DNA from: Trichoderma breve
Lineage: Eukaryota > Ascomycota > Sordariomycetes > Hypocreales > Hypocreaceae
DNA: 64,000 nt
Direction of reading: 5' to 3'
Assembly (NCBI RefSeq): GCF_028502605.1
Contig: NC_079232.1
Location: 868,001-932,000 of the forward strand
The notes below the pieces were generated by a model. It was not told the origin of the DNA. It made no database searches and was given only the letters and a program-made list of their open reading frames with translations. Positions within the stretch are counted from its first letter, which is position 1. Every line of letters begins with the position of its first letter. A program made the position numbers and the translations under genes. Shown here one piece after another: positions 10,201 through 24,100 of the stretch.

Positions 10201-13200
10201 TCGAGGAAATCTCTTTTGTACGCCGTTATGCGTATACTGCTCCGTCTTCTACTTCGTACGTACCTCGGTAGTATATCGACAGGTAGGAGGTAGATACCCT
10301 CGTCAACTAATCGACAAGCTTTCGAATTCGGGGTTCTACCTTGTTGGATGAACCCTGCCTGGCCCGTTGGATGGTCCAGAATCTTGGCAGAAGATGCATC
10401 TTTCGCCCTGGCATAACCACATTCAGCCCTTGGCCTGCGACAGTCCCTTCTTTTCATCAACCTCCTTCTTCTAAGAGGTGTTTTCCGCGCGGAGAGACCG
10501 GTGTACAGTTGCCGTGCTCGCATACGTAGATCGTCCACGTGCCCTACGGCAGAGATGGAGCCATGCAAAACGTGGGAAGTGCATAGTAGGATCTCGACTT
10601 GCTGGTTTCGCACGCTGGGGTCAGATTAGGGTCCTTCCTTCATGATACGTGACACTCGTTCGGTAAGCCAAAGAGGCTGGGGGCACCTAAACTCCGTACG
10701 GCAATCCAGCCTTTTAAATTAAAGGCTCCGATTTACATGCCGTGACCGACAGAGGAGCCGTACAAGTTTGGCGTAGAATGGAAGCATCTACCCCAACCTC
10801 AGTAAGCGGAACCTGTCACTCGATACGGAGTACAGATCGGCAACAAACCATTAGCTGTTGGCTGTCACGCCCCGTGTCCATGTTGTCAAACCAAGAGCCA
10901 GAGCCCGTGCGCTACATACACGACGCACGGAAGACGGTCGTGTAAAGGCATGGGGGGACGTCAGTCAATCTGCTGAGACGTTTCACCCTCTCAGAGAGAA
11001 CCAGCTTCAGTCGGCCGCTATGCTTGTTCTCACCGACCGACAAACTTGGCAGTGAGCATCCCACGTTCAAGTCACTCCGTCTCCAGGCTCCCGCGGGCTG
11101 CTCCAACTAGATAAAGTTGAGGTCTTTCACGTGCCGATTTGCGTGTGGCCGTAGCGCGTGGCTCTATTGGATGCCAAACCCAACGTCGTGTCGTCGTCCA
11201 AGCATCCATCTCTACGTCTGACGACGAGGTCGAAGCAGTGTACCCCCATGCCGAGTCGCCAGGAACCCACTGGACAAACTCTATAAGCGACATGGCAAGG
11301 GAGGCGGTTCGCCAGATATTGCCATACTGTCAGTACTAACCAATACCGTGGCAGTAGCCGCGAGTGCTGACGATTTCGTATCCGCGGCGCGGTCGTGGCG
11401 GCTAGTTCACAATGTAATCATAGAGATAGACAAATAGCCCAGGTAATGTCGTCTTGAGCTAAGCTTCCCAATACGATTCTAGGCAAAAGAGCTAGCCCCC
11501 ACTTACGCAGCGGAAACCTTGATACCAAGCCTCCAAAACGCGGAGAGGAAGAAGGAAGAAACAGAAGAGAGAAGAGAGAAGAGTAACGAGAGGGGATCCA
11601 TATGCCTTGTCCACTCTCTTCTCTTCTCCCCTTCGCTTTCGGCAGAATCCTGCTATCAGCTGTCAAATATGACATATGGCGCTTACACGGGCGAAATTGT
11701 TACTTTGTAAGGATAAGAGACGCTACCTGACAAGCATGCCGGCAGGGTCGAAGACTTCGTGATGCCGCTAGCGCACCCAGCCGTATTCTGTCGAGATGCA
11801 AATTTTAAATTTGAGTCTTTTTGCAGTTGATGGCTTCGACAACAGCTGACATGTCACATTCTCCTAATCTCTGGACCCTAGCATATTTTCCGACAAGCAC
11901 CAATCCAGTGTGAAGGAGGTGACATTGCGGGAAACCATGACCTCCTCGTTACGACAGAGACAAGAGAGACGACAGGATGGGCTCGGATGCGAGGTTCATC
12001 CCCCATGAAAGGATTCGGCCGACCCAAGCCCGTGTCCTTGGAGCTGCGCGATTTGACTTGGCGATGTTGCTAACGGCGCCGTCGCCATGCTACCCTGGGC
12101 TGAGCAGCCAGCCGATTCGTTTGCTTTGGCCCCCACGAGCTCTTTGGCGATCAACCCCTCGTTCAATTGCTCCTCCTGTTCTCTCGCTTGACCGTTAGGA
12201 GAAGCAAAAAGCAGAAGCTAAAAACGAACGTATCAGCAAACACAAAGAGAGGGGGAAAAGAAAAAACCTCAACTGTGGGGAGCTGAGGAGGGGGTGTTGG
12301 ACAGCTGCGAAAACCGCCTCTTAGAAGACAGATTGTTACGCTTGACAGATCGAATCTCGTACTCGATGATGGCATTGTCTATCTCGAACAAGTTGTGGCG
12401 AGGAGGAGTGGGGGGAAGCACAGAGATTAAGTTGACAGAGTGTTATTGGTAGGACCAAAGTTTGGAAGTTACCGGCCAAGCGCGGCACAGAGCGGAAAAG
12501 TACCGACTTGTACCAGTGCTGCTGCTATTATGTAATGCCTGATGGCGAGCTGCCAGTTGATGGCGTCTTACGCTTGACGTCTACTTGGGAAGACCCCATC
12601 ACGGACCCTTTGACAAGTTTTCTTTTGCTCTTTTTTTCTGGGTCTCTCATCGTCCATCGAGTGCTAAAATCTAGTCTGAGCCGTTTTCTCCCACTATCTC
12701 GTAGTCAGCAGGAACGGCACGAGCCTCGTGTTAGCGCTGGATCCAACAGCAACTTTGGTGCCTCTAATGAAGCTGCAGACGTCACAGAGACAATATGGGG
12801 ATCGGGCCCGGAGCGCCTCGCTGCCGTGGCGCGTCGATTCGATGGCGCCTTATTTGCGAGACAGAAGAAAAAAGGTCGGGTGGTTAATACTTGGCTCCAA
12901 TGCTAATCTCTCGCTCATTTTAGCCGTATGCACGCCGGCAAGACAGACTCGTACTGTACAGTACAGTACGGTTCAATGCTGGGCTGGGCTAACTCCAAGT
13001 GTAATACGGCTGTACGGTACGGGACGATATATGCATGATTACAAACATCGAATGGGCTTGCCAGATTACACCGGCTAATGAGCAAAAGCTGGCCAACCAG
13101 CCACAGCTGTTCAGCCCGTGGGGAAGATGGACTCAGACCGGCTGCACGTCGAGTTGCCATGCAGGAACCTGGAGAGCCAATTTTGAATGGACAGCCCTGG

Positions 13201-16200
13201 TGATAAGATGGCGACCAAAATGCGGTAAAGCAGAACGGACCTTGTACCTGGTACGAGCGCCGCTTCGCTTCGTACGAGTGCATTTACATGCATCTTTGTT
13301 GCCCGCCACAAAGCATTGAGTCGGTCAGCTCAGCTGCATCTCAAGGCCATCTCTGACCTTGCATCGCACAATCTAAACAGCAAGGGAAGGTCCTCCGTGC
13401 ATACATGCTGCGTACAATACAGTACATCCTAGGACCAAAAAAAACCAAAAAGAGATATACCCGAAGGGATTCATTGTGGGCAACTGAATCATGCAGCAAT
13501 TTTTTTTTTCCGAACCGCCCTGCTGGGTGAGACAGACGGCCCATGCCAGGCGCAGCAATGAGGAAAAAGGAACAATAGAGAGACAACTGTAACACAAGAA
13601 TCCTGCGCGCAACCGCACCGAAAAAAGCAAAAGCAAGACATTTTTTACAAGTCATCATGCATGAGACCTGTCAAATTCTTGTTGTCCTTTTCCATCTTTG
13701 CTTTTTCTGGGGAGGGATTTCAAAAAGGCAAGCACAGCGAGCGAGAATACTACCTCTCGGCTTTCGAAGAAGCGCAACCAAGGCACCCTCGGAGTGATCT
13801 CCGAAGGGGACGTCCAGAGTCCTGCCTCTCACATGAGCGGCCGGCTCTGCGCGAGATTGGATCGTCGATTATTTTTTATTTTTTATTTTTCTTTTCTTCC
13901 TCGGGGCAGACCAGGGGGTGGTCCAAGGGACATGGGGCCAAGTCTCGCTGGCATCCATGCTCGGGAAATGATGCGGTGAGTAAAGTGAGCCGTTGGGTTG
14001 TAGGGCCATGTACTTGTACTCGTACAAAGGGAAATGCGGTGCGCACGGGGTACTGAGTACATGGCACTAGCAGTTCTGCAAAAAGAAAAGAAGGTGAATT
14101 TTGGCACTAAAATCAAGGAAAGTAGAGCGAAGTTGGGGCTAGGGAGTGCAGCTCTGGGTTGTGGTCTGCATGTACGGAGTACTCGTGTTGCTAGCGGTGT
14201 TCACTCACTCCTTCTGAAGGCAAAGGCCGAAAAAAAGAAAAGAAAAAAAAAAAAAAAAAAAAAAGTAACATGACATTGAAAAGACGGCAGCAAGGGTACA
14301 ACGGCCAAGCTGCGACATTCCGGGACATTTTGCGGGATAGTAAGACCTGGAGACGGCTGGGCTGGGCATCATTTGATCCATCCAGACAGAACTCGGCCAA
14401 GTACCTGTCCCTCGTTGGCTACTCCCGCAGATACTTTCATGCCAACCTCCCATCACGCAGCTTAGCCTGTAAGAAGCGAAACTCAATGATGAACCCGGCC
14501 CCGTACCTGTACACAGAAAGGTGTCTCTGCCCGCGTGCAAAAAGGGAGCTGGAGGCGGTCAGGTGAAATTCCATCTGCGCCCAAAACTACCTAGGCAGCA
14601 TTTCGAGCAGTATGTATTACTCAAAAGTCGCGAGAGAAAGAATGGGAATATGCTGGAGCTCCGCTGGTTGGTTGCATGTACCAGGTACCGCTGGGCCCCA
14701 GGCAATGATCAGCTGTGGATCTCACAGTTGGAGTAATGGCAGAACAAAATGGAAGGGAAATGGAAAAAAGTATTGAAAGTGAAATGGCCAGGCCCATCAA
14801 AGACCCTTGGACAGGCCCAGCTACCGTATGTACAAGCTACAGTACGGAGCAATATTTGCCCATCCATTATTTCCCGCCCAGCTGAGCGGGAAGTACCCAA
14901 CTACGAGTATACTCGTACTTGCAAATGGTGCTAGGCATGAAATTAAGTGAGTGCTCCGTAATGACCTAGCGGGACCCAGATGGGGGAATGAGAAGAGAAA
15001 AAATTTTCTGCTTTTATGGAGTTTGCAACTTCATAGCCTGCGTCAAGATAGGTACTAGATAGGTAGAAATGGTCTGGCGGTCAATGCTGTGCTCGTTGGA
15101 TGTCTCATGGGGGCCCGCATGTATCTCCATGTAGTTCCTCGCACGCAGCAAGAAGAGGCAAAACCCGCGCGGTGTTAGTAGCGTTTGCCGTCGGAAGACG
15201 ATCGCCCAGCACGTCAAAGAGGCCATTTGATCAGTTACTCGATTGGTGCTCGCACGGGTTGGTTACAGGTTCTCGTAATCATGTACGTACTCGTACAGTA
15301 CGTGTACTGGCGGGAGATGAAGTGCGTCCATCACGCGTGTTATGGCCACTAGCACCAATGCATCCCGGACGACGACGACAAGGCGGCATCTGGTCTCCAG
15401 TACTGTATGTATTGTACAGTGCACAGAGGTACGAGTAGTACTCGTAGTATCTCCATGGTGAAAGGAGGGAAGGGAAGCAAGTCGACACGCACGCAGGGTC
15501 CCCGAGTCCCCGCCACGGAAAGGAACAAGACAAGCACCAATCTGGAAACGAAATCGCCATAAGCTGCATCGGGCCCTAGAACAATGCCGACATTCTAAAG
15601 TCCACAAATTCGGCGTCTGGTTGGTACGGCGAATGTGATAGGTGACACTGCATTACACCAGCTCAAGGAGCCGCCGACGGGCAGGTCTGATATGACACAA
15701 ATCACTCCACAGATGAGCTCTGCCAAGGAAAGCATGGACTGTCGATAGTCAGAGGCCCGGGTGTTGGTTTGACTCGAGGCACCTTGGGATAGGCCTTCGC
15801 TAGCGGCTGTTTGAATATGGCTGCCCAAGTAAGCATGCTAGCTGGCTCGTCGATGACTTGACTGGACTGATGCCTTGTCGAGCTGCTACTTGCATGAATG
15901 TCTTTGTCGTCTGGTCCTTGCCTCTCCCCTAAGCCAGCACCAGTGCTGTCGGCCCGGATTCACTTGATGGAGGGTACCGGCGCAATGGTACCGTTAGGAA
16001 CTCGCCAGCCAGTAGATCGCCTCTGGTGACCTCATCCTGGGAAACCGCTTGATCAATAGGGGCGTCTATTCGGGTCTGGCTGCAACGGCTTTGCCTCTGG
16101 AGGTTGCAATGGCGAAAATGGCACGGATATGCCCTGCTCAGCCCATCGTTGGGATGCGGGATGTAGCTCTATCATGGTCCGTAGTGTCATCGACGCCCCC

Positions 16201-19200
16201 CGGAGCATTTCTCGCAAGGATGCAGGGAGCCCCGACGGACGATTTTGATGAATTTTGCCCAGCACACGACTAGCAAAAGGCCTGCTGTCACCACGAGCCA
16301 CAGCCTCATCTGCGCAGGGACATACTTGGTATAACACATGCCGCTACTTCATTATCGCGCACGATCTTTGTCGTGTGCGAGGTGGTTGCTTGTCGTTGTG
16401 GTGCCGGCATTTTATTGGAGCCAGTACACCCATTCCAGCCTCCTGGTGTAGGGTCACCAAGTATGCCGATTGGTCTCTTCTTTTACTTCGTCTGCCGCGC
16501 CGACTTACCCTGGACGAATCAAAGTTGACGAGTAAGTAAGATGGAAAAAAAAGTTCATACGTTACTGTGAGAAGGAATCTTTCCCCCGCTTCTCAACTGC
16601 CTACCTAGCGATAGACAGGACGGACAAGGTACATGGGATATTGAATGTTTGTCTTGAGGAATTTGGAATAATCAATAGGCTGCCTCGCCATGGCTGCGTT
16701 GCATGTTGCATGAGTGCTCGTACAGACTGCACTGCACAAGCAAGTCATGACACATGAAAGCTGATGGATGGTGGCGATGGGGGCTTTGCAGCACCAGATT
16801 CGCCAGGCCATCTCAGCTACCCAGTCCAGTCCCCCAGGTAAACCAGGTTACTGGGAACCGAGCCGCATCGGCTAGCACGGACAGCCCGGCAGACACATCC
16901 AACATGGTTTATCATAGGCGGTAAAGGCAGCTGGACAAGGGCCTGAAATCGCTCATCGTCATAATTTGTGTACAGTAGCAGCGCTGGCCGACAGTCGTGA
17001 GAGGCCAATTTGGGGCTCCAGGTTTGTTTCAGCGTGGGCTCGCCGAGTGGGAGGCGACAAAGAGGCTCAGCCATCCTTCTTACCTACATGCCCTCTTTTC
17101 TTGTTTCTGTTTCTTCTTGTCGTATTGCCTGGGATGTTGACTTGGCTTCATCTTGGCTCTTCTCTAATAATAGAGCTGGATGACGGGGGATTTTCTGCTC
17201 CCCTGCCTTTCATATGCTGTGCGGGCCGTTTCACGAAGCTGCATGAACATGACAGCGCGATTCCACTACGGAGTACACGACACTGAGAAGAGAGAAAAAA
17301 AAGAAAAGAGCCCCTGGCCTAGTACAAAGAAGTAGACGCGGCACGGCGGTTGGCTGCGGTGGTGAAGCTAGCAACAACCGCCACGACTGACAGAAGCTGA
17401 AGGACCTGCATTGCTTGAATCAAGCAATGACACTCGAAGGCGAAAAAAAAGAGAAAAAGAAAAAATTGAACCCCTCACTGACCCCAACTCAAGCCAACAT
17501 GTGGTCCGTGTGCGACGGTTGGGTCGAACATTTCGGAGTTTCTGCCCGCCCTGCGTCAACGACTTGCGTCGTCCGCAGATCTTGTGCACACTTCTTAGAC
17601 AACGGTTGAAGACGACAGAGACAAAATACAGCACCAAAGAAGGGAAATTAATGCCCAATGAACCTAAAATGCCCGGCGTATCCGTCTCACGTGGAATTCC
17701 CCTTGCCTATCTGCCGCGCTAGAGACATAGAGGCCGTTTCCCACACACTAAACCAGACTGGCGGGAGTGGCTAAAGCCAATGGGTGAAGGCGCTGCAACG
17801 GCTGAAGCTGCAAGTGGCGGCAGTAAAAACAAAAACAAGAAAAGTTGAGTTCGGGAGGCTACAGTTACGAAAGCCGTAACGGACATGCGTTTGGAAGAAG
17901 CGACGGAGCGCAGCGTGTGGAAAAAGGCTTTACGGTGTCTAAAGCCGAGCGCAGCGGCCTAGTGCGCCGAGCGTAGATTATAGTGGCTGCATGGCCGCGC
18001 TACAGGAGCATTTTTCGTTTTGGGTACTCTAGAGGAACCCGGAGTCTGGTCCCGCGCCCCGCCCAGCTGGCAGACGTCGGACCGCGCGCGGAAGTACCAT
18101 CCGCGTACTTGGTGCTCCCTCCTCGACACGACACGAAACCTGCAAACTCCATGTAACTAAACTACACACATGCTTCGTACACATACAGACCACACTGGCA
18201 GATTGGATGCTAACAAACGGCGCCGGCTGCCCCACGCCACCACCAGTTTGCTGGACTTGGGACTTGTTGCGGCACGGTCCACTCGTCGGGCCCTCAGCTG
18301 GGAGAGCTGACTGGCTTTTTCTGGAGCCATCGCGAGGATGAAACCAGGCGGTGGTGACGATGGTGAGGGTTCTAAAGCAACCGTCGAGGCTTCTCCGCCC
18401 TCTCCGCCGCTCTAGGGACTGCATCCGGCGCCCGGATATTACTCGTACGTGCCTTAGGGTTGGGCTTGACGGAGTGGTGCACTCTAGAAGCTCTGGATAC
18501 TAGACTAGCCGGTGCACTATTGCTTGCTTGCTTGCTGCTTGCTGCTGCTTTCCGTCGGTGTGCTACCAAGACGGTCTCCACGGTGTAAATAGAAGCACCA
18601 GAACCAAGGCATTGACACCAGGCAGACGGGATTATTTGTTCTTTACCGGACATTTCAGCATTTGGGGGTTATCGTGCTAACCTCTTTGCACTTTGGCCTC
18701 GGCTCATTTCGGTGGACATTAGTCAGATATTACCGCTGCATACGGGGCGGCTAGCGAGATGGGCCAAGAAAGGAACGACAACGAGAGACAAAAGACAAAA
18801 AAAAAAGATGACGGGAATGATGAGCATAGCAAAGACAGGCAAGCGGCAGCCGTAAGTGGCATTTGGTGTAGTGGCTGTCTGATACGGTGCAATCCAAGCC
18901 CCGGGTAGTTTTGCGTTGAAAGGACGCTCGTGGTCGGGGGAGTAGTCCGGACATGCGCAAAGCTCCGGTCTCCCCCAATGTCGTTTACGCTTCTGCCAGT
19001 ACAAGCAGAGTACATGTCTCTTGTACGACAGCGGGAGCTGCTGGGGGGTGGTTGACATGAGCAGGCTGCGTACATGCAAAGTATTCGTCGAATGGAGACG
19101 CCTCGCAAATACATGTACCGGCCACTAGTGCGTGCGGAGCAAATTTGGAGCTGCTGTATCACCATCTTTGTTCTGTTCAGGCAGTTGGAGCTCTTTTGGA

Positions 19201-20236
19201 GCGACAATGTACCCAAGTACATGCCGTCATGTCCAATGGTAGGTCCACGCGACTGGCCGAGTCCACCCTCATCCTCCACCATGTGCCGCCTCTTTTTTTT
19301 TTCTTTCAATATTATTTCCTTTTTCCATCCCGTCTGTGCTGTCACTGCTTGGTGTTGTTATTTATTGCTGCTGCTGTTCGCTCCCGCCACTAATGTAGAG
19401 TGATAGTGCTGTATCAGCCTATCTTGGCATCTAATACACATTGACACTTTCACCCGTGCATACGAGTACACATCCATCTGTCTGTACCTGATGTGTACCC
19501 TTTCCCTTCTGCCTTGCCCTGGCCATCTGCCCGCAGCCAGCCATCTCTAAAAAATTGGCCACAGACCCTCGTCTCGCAGGTTGTTGTGATCGCTGCCACT
19601 CCCCATCCCCAGCCCCTGGTCGCCTCCGAGTTCCTGGGCAAGTGTTCCATTGGGCGCCAACCATGATGCCCCCCGGTAGACTGGGTTGACTGGGTTCACT
19701 GGGCGCGCCGTATGTATTACCGCTTCCTGTCTACGGCCATGAGGAAAAAAACACCTAGACACCTAGACAGACAAGACACCAGCGTCCAAGAGCCCGGCAG
19801 ACAACAGCCAGGGATCCCTTGCTTGGCCTGTATCGCCGACATCATCCCACAGCCTCTGGTGTTCTCGCCGCAGTCCCAAGTTTGAACCCTGTAATGAAAG
19901 CGCAGGCAAACCCTGGCGGGCCCCACCGGCGCAGCATGTACCTAGTACGACAGCTAATTGCTAGCGTGTACCTGGGAGCTTCTGGAGCTCTGGTGGCGTC
20001 AGCGGGCCACATGCGCGCGCGCCCCCAGAATGCCAAAAATACGGACAACGGCATGTCGAGGTACCTCGCCAGGTACCTGAACGCCAGCCGACCACCCTCG
20101 CTGATTCTGATTAGCCTGGCTGCTGAGTCGGGGTACCTGCCAGGATGCTGTGCTGGGAGGCCATTTCTCGGGCTCTGGACTCCAGCGAGTGGTATCAGCC
20201 AGCACTTTTTCGTCTCACCTGGACGGACACTGGAGC
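10201..20236. other. Gene desert, central and right part, rich in short palindrome-like words
   Basis: No credible gene is seen over about 10 kb. The stretch is dotted with GTAC-centred words: GTACTCGTAC at 14016-14025 and 15287-15296, TACTCGTAC at 14910-14918, TACGGAGTA at 10824-10832, 14173-14181 and 17267-17275, and a GTACAGTACAGTACGG cluster near 12956-12971. Some occurrences combine the two words, as at 14171-14184 (TACGGAGTACTCGT). Low-complexity A and T runs are frequent. No long direct or inverted repeats, transposase-like text or tRNA B-box patterns were noticed. Confidence 0.6.
14243..14264. repeat. Poly(A) tract, 22 bases
   Basis: An uninterrupted run of 22 A, preceded by a further A-rich stretch broken by single G (from about 14230). 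It could be a slippage tract or the tail of an old retrocopy; I see no coding sequence upstream to support the latter. Confidence 0.9.
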
Positions 20237-20263
20237 TTTTTTTTTTTTTTTTTTTTTTTTTTT
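20237..20263. repeat. Poly(T) tract, 27 bases
   Basis: An uninterrupted run of 27 T about 870 bases upstream of the Zn2Cys6 start codon. Long T tracts exclude nucleosomes in fungi, so it may mark the distal edge of that gene's promoter; this role is inferred. Confidence 0.9.
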
Positions 20264-21130
20264 CTTGCTTGTGCTGTCTGTCCTGTCCATACGGCATCCT
20301 CTTTTGTTCGACGTGTTGTGTTACCACCACCCTCTCGACCCTCTCACGTCCCCTCGACCGGCTTCTGGTTTTGACACTCCCCCCCCATCCCATCCGCCCA
20401 TTTGCCCGTCATCGTCGTTCGTTCGCCTAGGCTCGACCTCATCGGGCAGGATTGGCTGGGCTGCAGGGTTCTGGGTACTTGGGAACTTTGTCTTGTCGCC
20501 TTGGCCCTCTTCCTTCTCTTTCATCCCGCCCCCACAAGCTGCCGGCAACCGGAGGCATAGCTTGGTGAAGCTCTGCTCTCTGCTGTGCTCTGCTTCTCTC
20601 TCTCTCTCTCATCCTCCTCTCTCTCCTCCATTCATCCTGCTGCCCAACGAGAGGCTCGTCCTGGTAGATCGCCCCCCTTTGCCGCGTTCGCGTTACTGGG
20701 TTGGGGCTAGGCCAAGCCGTCAATAGCCCGCCTTCTCACCTCGACTATCAACCGAACGTCGTTTCGTACCTGGATACTGTACCTACCCGTCCGTATACCT
20801 TATACCTACACCTACACCTACACCTACAGTATACCTTCAAGTCTCTGCTCGACGGCGGCAACTCAGATGTCATCATAGTCGCCCTAATCGTGTGAGGCTC
20901 ACCCACCCCATGTCCTCCCTGGTTCCCGGTCTCCCGCTGCCAAAGGTCCAATAACCAAGCACCGCTTCATCAAGCCCTCCGGGCCTCACACTTCACTCCC
21001 CCCGGTGTCTGGTGTTTCGCCCTCCAGCCCATGGCCAACACCCCTCTGTGGTCCTTGCTTTAACTCTTCGCCTCGTTCCTGATTATGTGTCCGTGTGTCC
21101 TAGCTTGTACTGTCTCTACGTCAAGCCAGC
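20264..21130 (+). promoter_or_regulatory. Pyrimidine-rich promoter/leader of the Zn2Cys6 gene
   Basis: The stretch is rich in C and T on the plus strand, with a CT microsatellite near 20595-20612 and a TACACC-type hexamer repeat at 20803-20828. Such pyrimidine-rich leaders are common before fungal transcription-factor genes. A long 5' UTR is likely, but the transcription start and any UTR intron cannot be fixed by eye. Confidence 0.45.
20803..20828. repeat. Hexamer microsatellite (ACCTAC type)
   Basis: About four copies of ACCTAC/TACACC in a row within the probable leader of the Zn2Cys6 gene. It does not match the fungal telomere repeat TTAGGG. Confidence 0.8.
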
Positions 21131-24100
21131 ATGGATCCAGGACCCGACAGCAAACGACCGCGCCTCACGTCGTGGGCGGGTGCCGGGCCGCCGCCCACTA
21201 CGTTGCCGCATCCTCATCATCATTCTCTTCCTCCGTCACCTCATCACTCTCTTCCTCATCCTTCTCACGCTCCTCATGCTGCTTCCAATCCCCAGCTACC
21301 GCCGCCGCCGCCGCCGCCTCCTCCTCCCTCCCAAGGCCCGTCTCACCACCATCACCACTACCAGCCGTACCCGCCTCGTGCCCCCGAGCTGCCTCCTCCC
21401 GCGCCGCCAGCACCGGCGTCGGTTCATGGGCACGCTCAGCAGCATCAAGAGATTGACCGTCGACACTCCGATCAAGAGATTCTCGCTCCCATGCAGGACC
21501 CGTACCGCCAACCGCCGCCGCCGCCGCCGCAGCATCACCCGGGACCTCAGCACCCGGGACCTCAGCACCCGGGACCGCAACATCCAGGGCCTCAGCATCC
21601 CATGTCGCCTGCGCATACTCCCTATCACCCATATCCCAACCGAGATACCATCATAAAGCGAGAGCCCGGCGAGGATCTACGGAGGCCCAACTCGACAGGC
21701 CATGCGCCAGAGTCGCTTCCGCCGCCACCACAAATGGCACCTCCACACCCTCAGCAACAACATCCTCAGCAGCAGCATCCTCAACAGCACCCTCAACAGC
21801 ATCCTCAGCAGCCACCGCAGCAGCACCCTCCGCCGCCTCCCTTCCAAGATAACCCTCCGCCACGACACATGAATTACGAGAATGGGCCGCCATCATTGCC
21901 TCCGACTCCCTCAGCATACCGCGCTCCCAGCTTTCCTCCCCCTCCTACACCGATGGCGCATCAGTCTTCCTACGAACAGACTCCCAGTTACCAACCCGCG
22001 GAACCTTTCTACAACGTTTACTCAACCCAGAAAAAGAAGAATACTAGAGCTTCACAGGTCTGATTTGGCCCCACTCCCTGTCATGTTACTCTACGTGTGT
22101 GGTTGTGTGGGACCCGGAAACTGACATTTCCCAGGCATGCGACCAGTGTCGACAACTCAAGGCCAAGTGCGATGAGACGAAACCGTGTAAAACGTGCAGA
22201 GATAAGGGCACGGAATGCAGATATCGCGACCCCGTGCCAAAAGCGTAAGCAGCACCGGGATTTTTACCATCTTCATTTTACCCGCTAGTCTTAGCCTTTG
22301 AAAGTGAAATGTGATCGATGGCTGACATAACTTTACCATATAGAACCGATAAAGCGCAGGCCGATATTCTGGATGGTATCTCGAGCATGCAGTCTACGCT
22401 TGCCACGCTCGCAGAGCGCTTCGGGCACATGGATGATAGGTTGACCAAAATGGAAGCAGTCTTCTCAAAAACGCCAAACTTTCTTCAGCTTAAACGAGAT
22501 CCCAGTCATGATCCAGAGCTCAAGCCCATGTCAATGCCCGCTCCGGGCTCGCCACGTCCGCCGGACGAGTATATGATGGACCGATCTCCCGTGGATGAAA
22601 TTTCTCGAGACCACCCGGTACTGTCTACTGAATCGGTGCCGGCAGAGTCAGTGCCCACTGAGCCTGCGGCCACTACATTCATGGCCGAAGACGAGATAGA
22701 GGCGGAGCCTGGCCCTCCCGTTCCCCCAGGAGAGCCTGCAATCCCCATCAACCATACTACTTTGGCCGGCCTTCTTCTAGACTGGGACCCGATCAGAGAG
22801 CTAACGCGGAAGCACCTGGAGCGCGAAGGCATCAAGTTTGTCAGCGAGTACCCCATCAGTCAAGAGCAGAATCGCGGTATCTTGAAGGTATATGGACGAG
22901 GTGAAGACGCGCATTTCCGCGTTTCCAGAGAGGCAACGGCTGATCACGGCAACGTTGATATGGGCGATGACAACATGTCGGACATCGTCTCCTCTTCTCC
23001 CGCTGCGGATTGGGGCCAGCTAGGCGGTCTAAGTCCCGGCGATCAGATTGAGTATCGAGGCGGCGTTCTTGGCTCCGATGGAAACCCGGATTTCAGCGAG
23101 CACAAGATTGCGCAGTATGTGGAGAGCTTCAAAAACAACATCTTGAACATGCACCCCATCATTCAGCCGAAAGTCGTCGACGAGTGGGTCCACCAGTTCT
23201 TGAACGATCTTCCCACAGTCAATCCAAAGCCGAAGCCCCAGCCGTTGAAGTCGGCTTTCGCCGTCTCTCAGCCACTGGAGGTCACAGGCTCCAAGAGAAA
23301 GCGAACTCCCGAGGCGGATGGGCCTTCAACGCCAGGGCCTGTTCGCGTTGGCAAGCCGAGCCGTTCGATTCACAGCGCGCTGGTTCTCATCATCATTGCT
23401 CTCGGCAAGATCTGCTTGCATCAGGAGGATGTGCCCGACGTGATATTCCCGGTCGACCCGATCCCCCATGGGAGCCCAGTCAGCCGCAACGGCGTGCCCC
23501 CATCGCCAACACAGGGATCGCCTCCGGGATTTTCATCACACTCACAATCCTCTGGCTTTCCGTCTCCCCGAGACCAAGAACGAGGCTACCAGAGCAGGAG
23601 ATCATCTATCCACGGCACTAGTGGGACTGTTCGCTCAGGGTACAGCCTGAAAAAGAACTATGAGGTGATTCCCGGCCTCGAGTACTTTGCGCTGGCAACG
23701 GACATTCTAGGAAACCACACGGGCGCCTACCATAATATGAAGAATGTCTACGCCAATATCTTTGCTGGATTGTATCACGGCCAGCTTGCGCGTCCGCTGG
23801 AGAGCTTCGCCTTTATTCACAAAGCGGGCCACAAGTTGCAAGTCATTATGAGACCGTAAGTTTCCATCTTTGTTGATATCACAGCAACTAGAACTTTATT
23901 ATGGACTACTAACATATTTCTATAGGAGTTTGGATAAGCTACGGAGGATAAAGACCAAAATGGAGTTCATCCAGGAAACAAAGTACAACCAGCTTGCACT
24001 CGCCTTTTGGACATGTCTGCAGCTAGAAAGGTAAGGAAAGGAGACACATTGTGCAGTAGTTTTCATACTAATTCGTCACAGTGACTTGATTGCCGAGCTT

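Noticed and set aside
19842..20430. Frames of about 180-200 codons on both strands around the poly(T) tract
   Set aside because: They depend on translating the T/A homopolymer as poly-Phe or poly-Lys and show no domain.
6597..21130. Possibility of a hidden biosynthetic gene cluster in the desert
   Set aside because: No ketosynthase, adenylation, P450 or transporter-like text in any frame, and no frame longer than about 205 codons.
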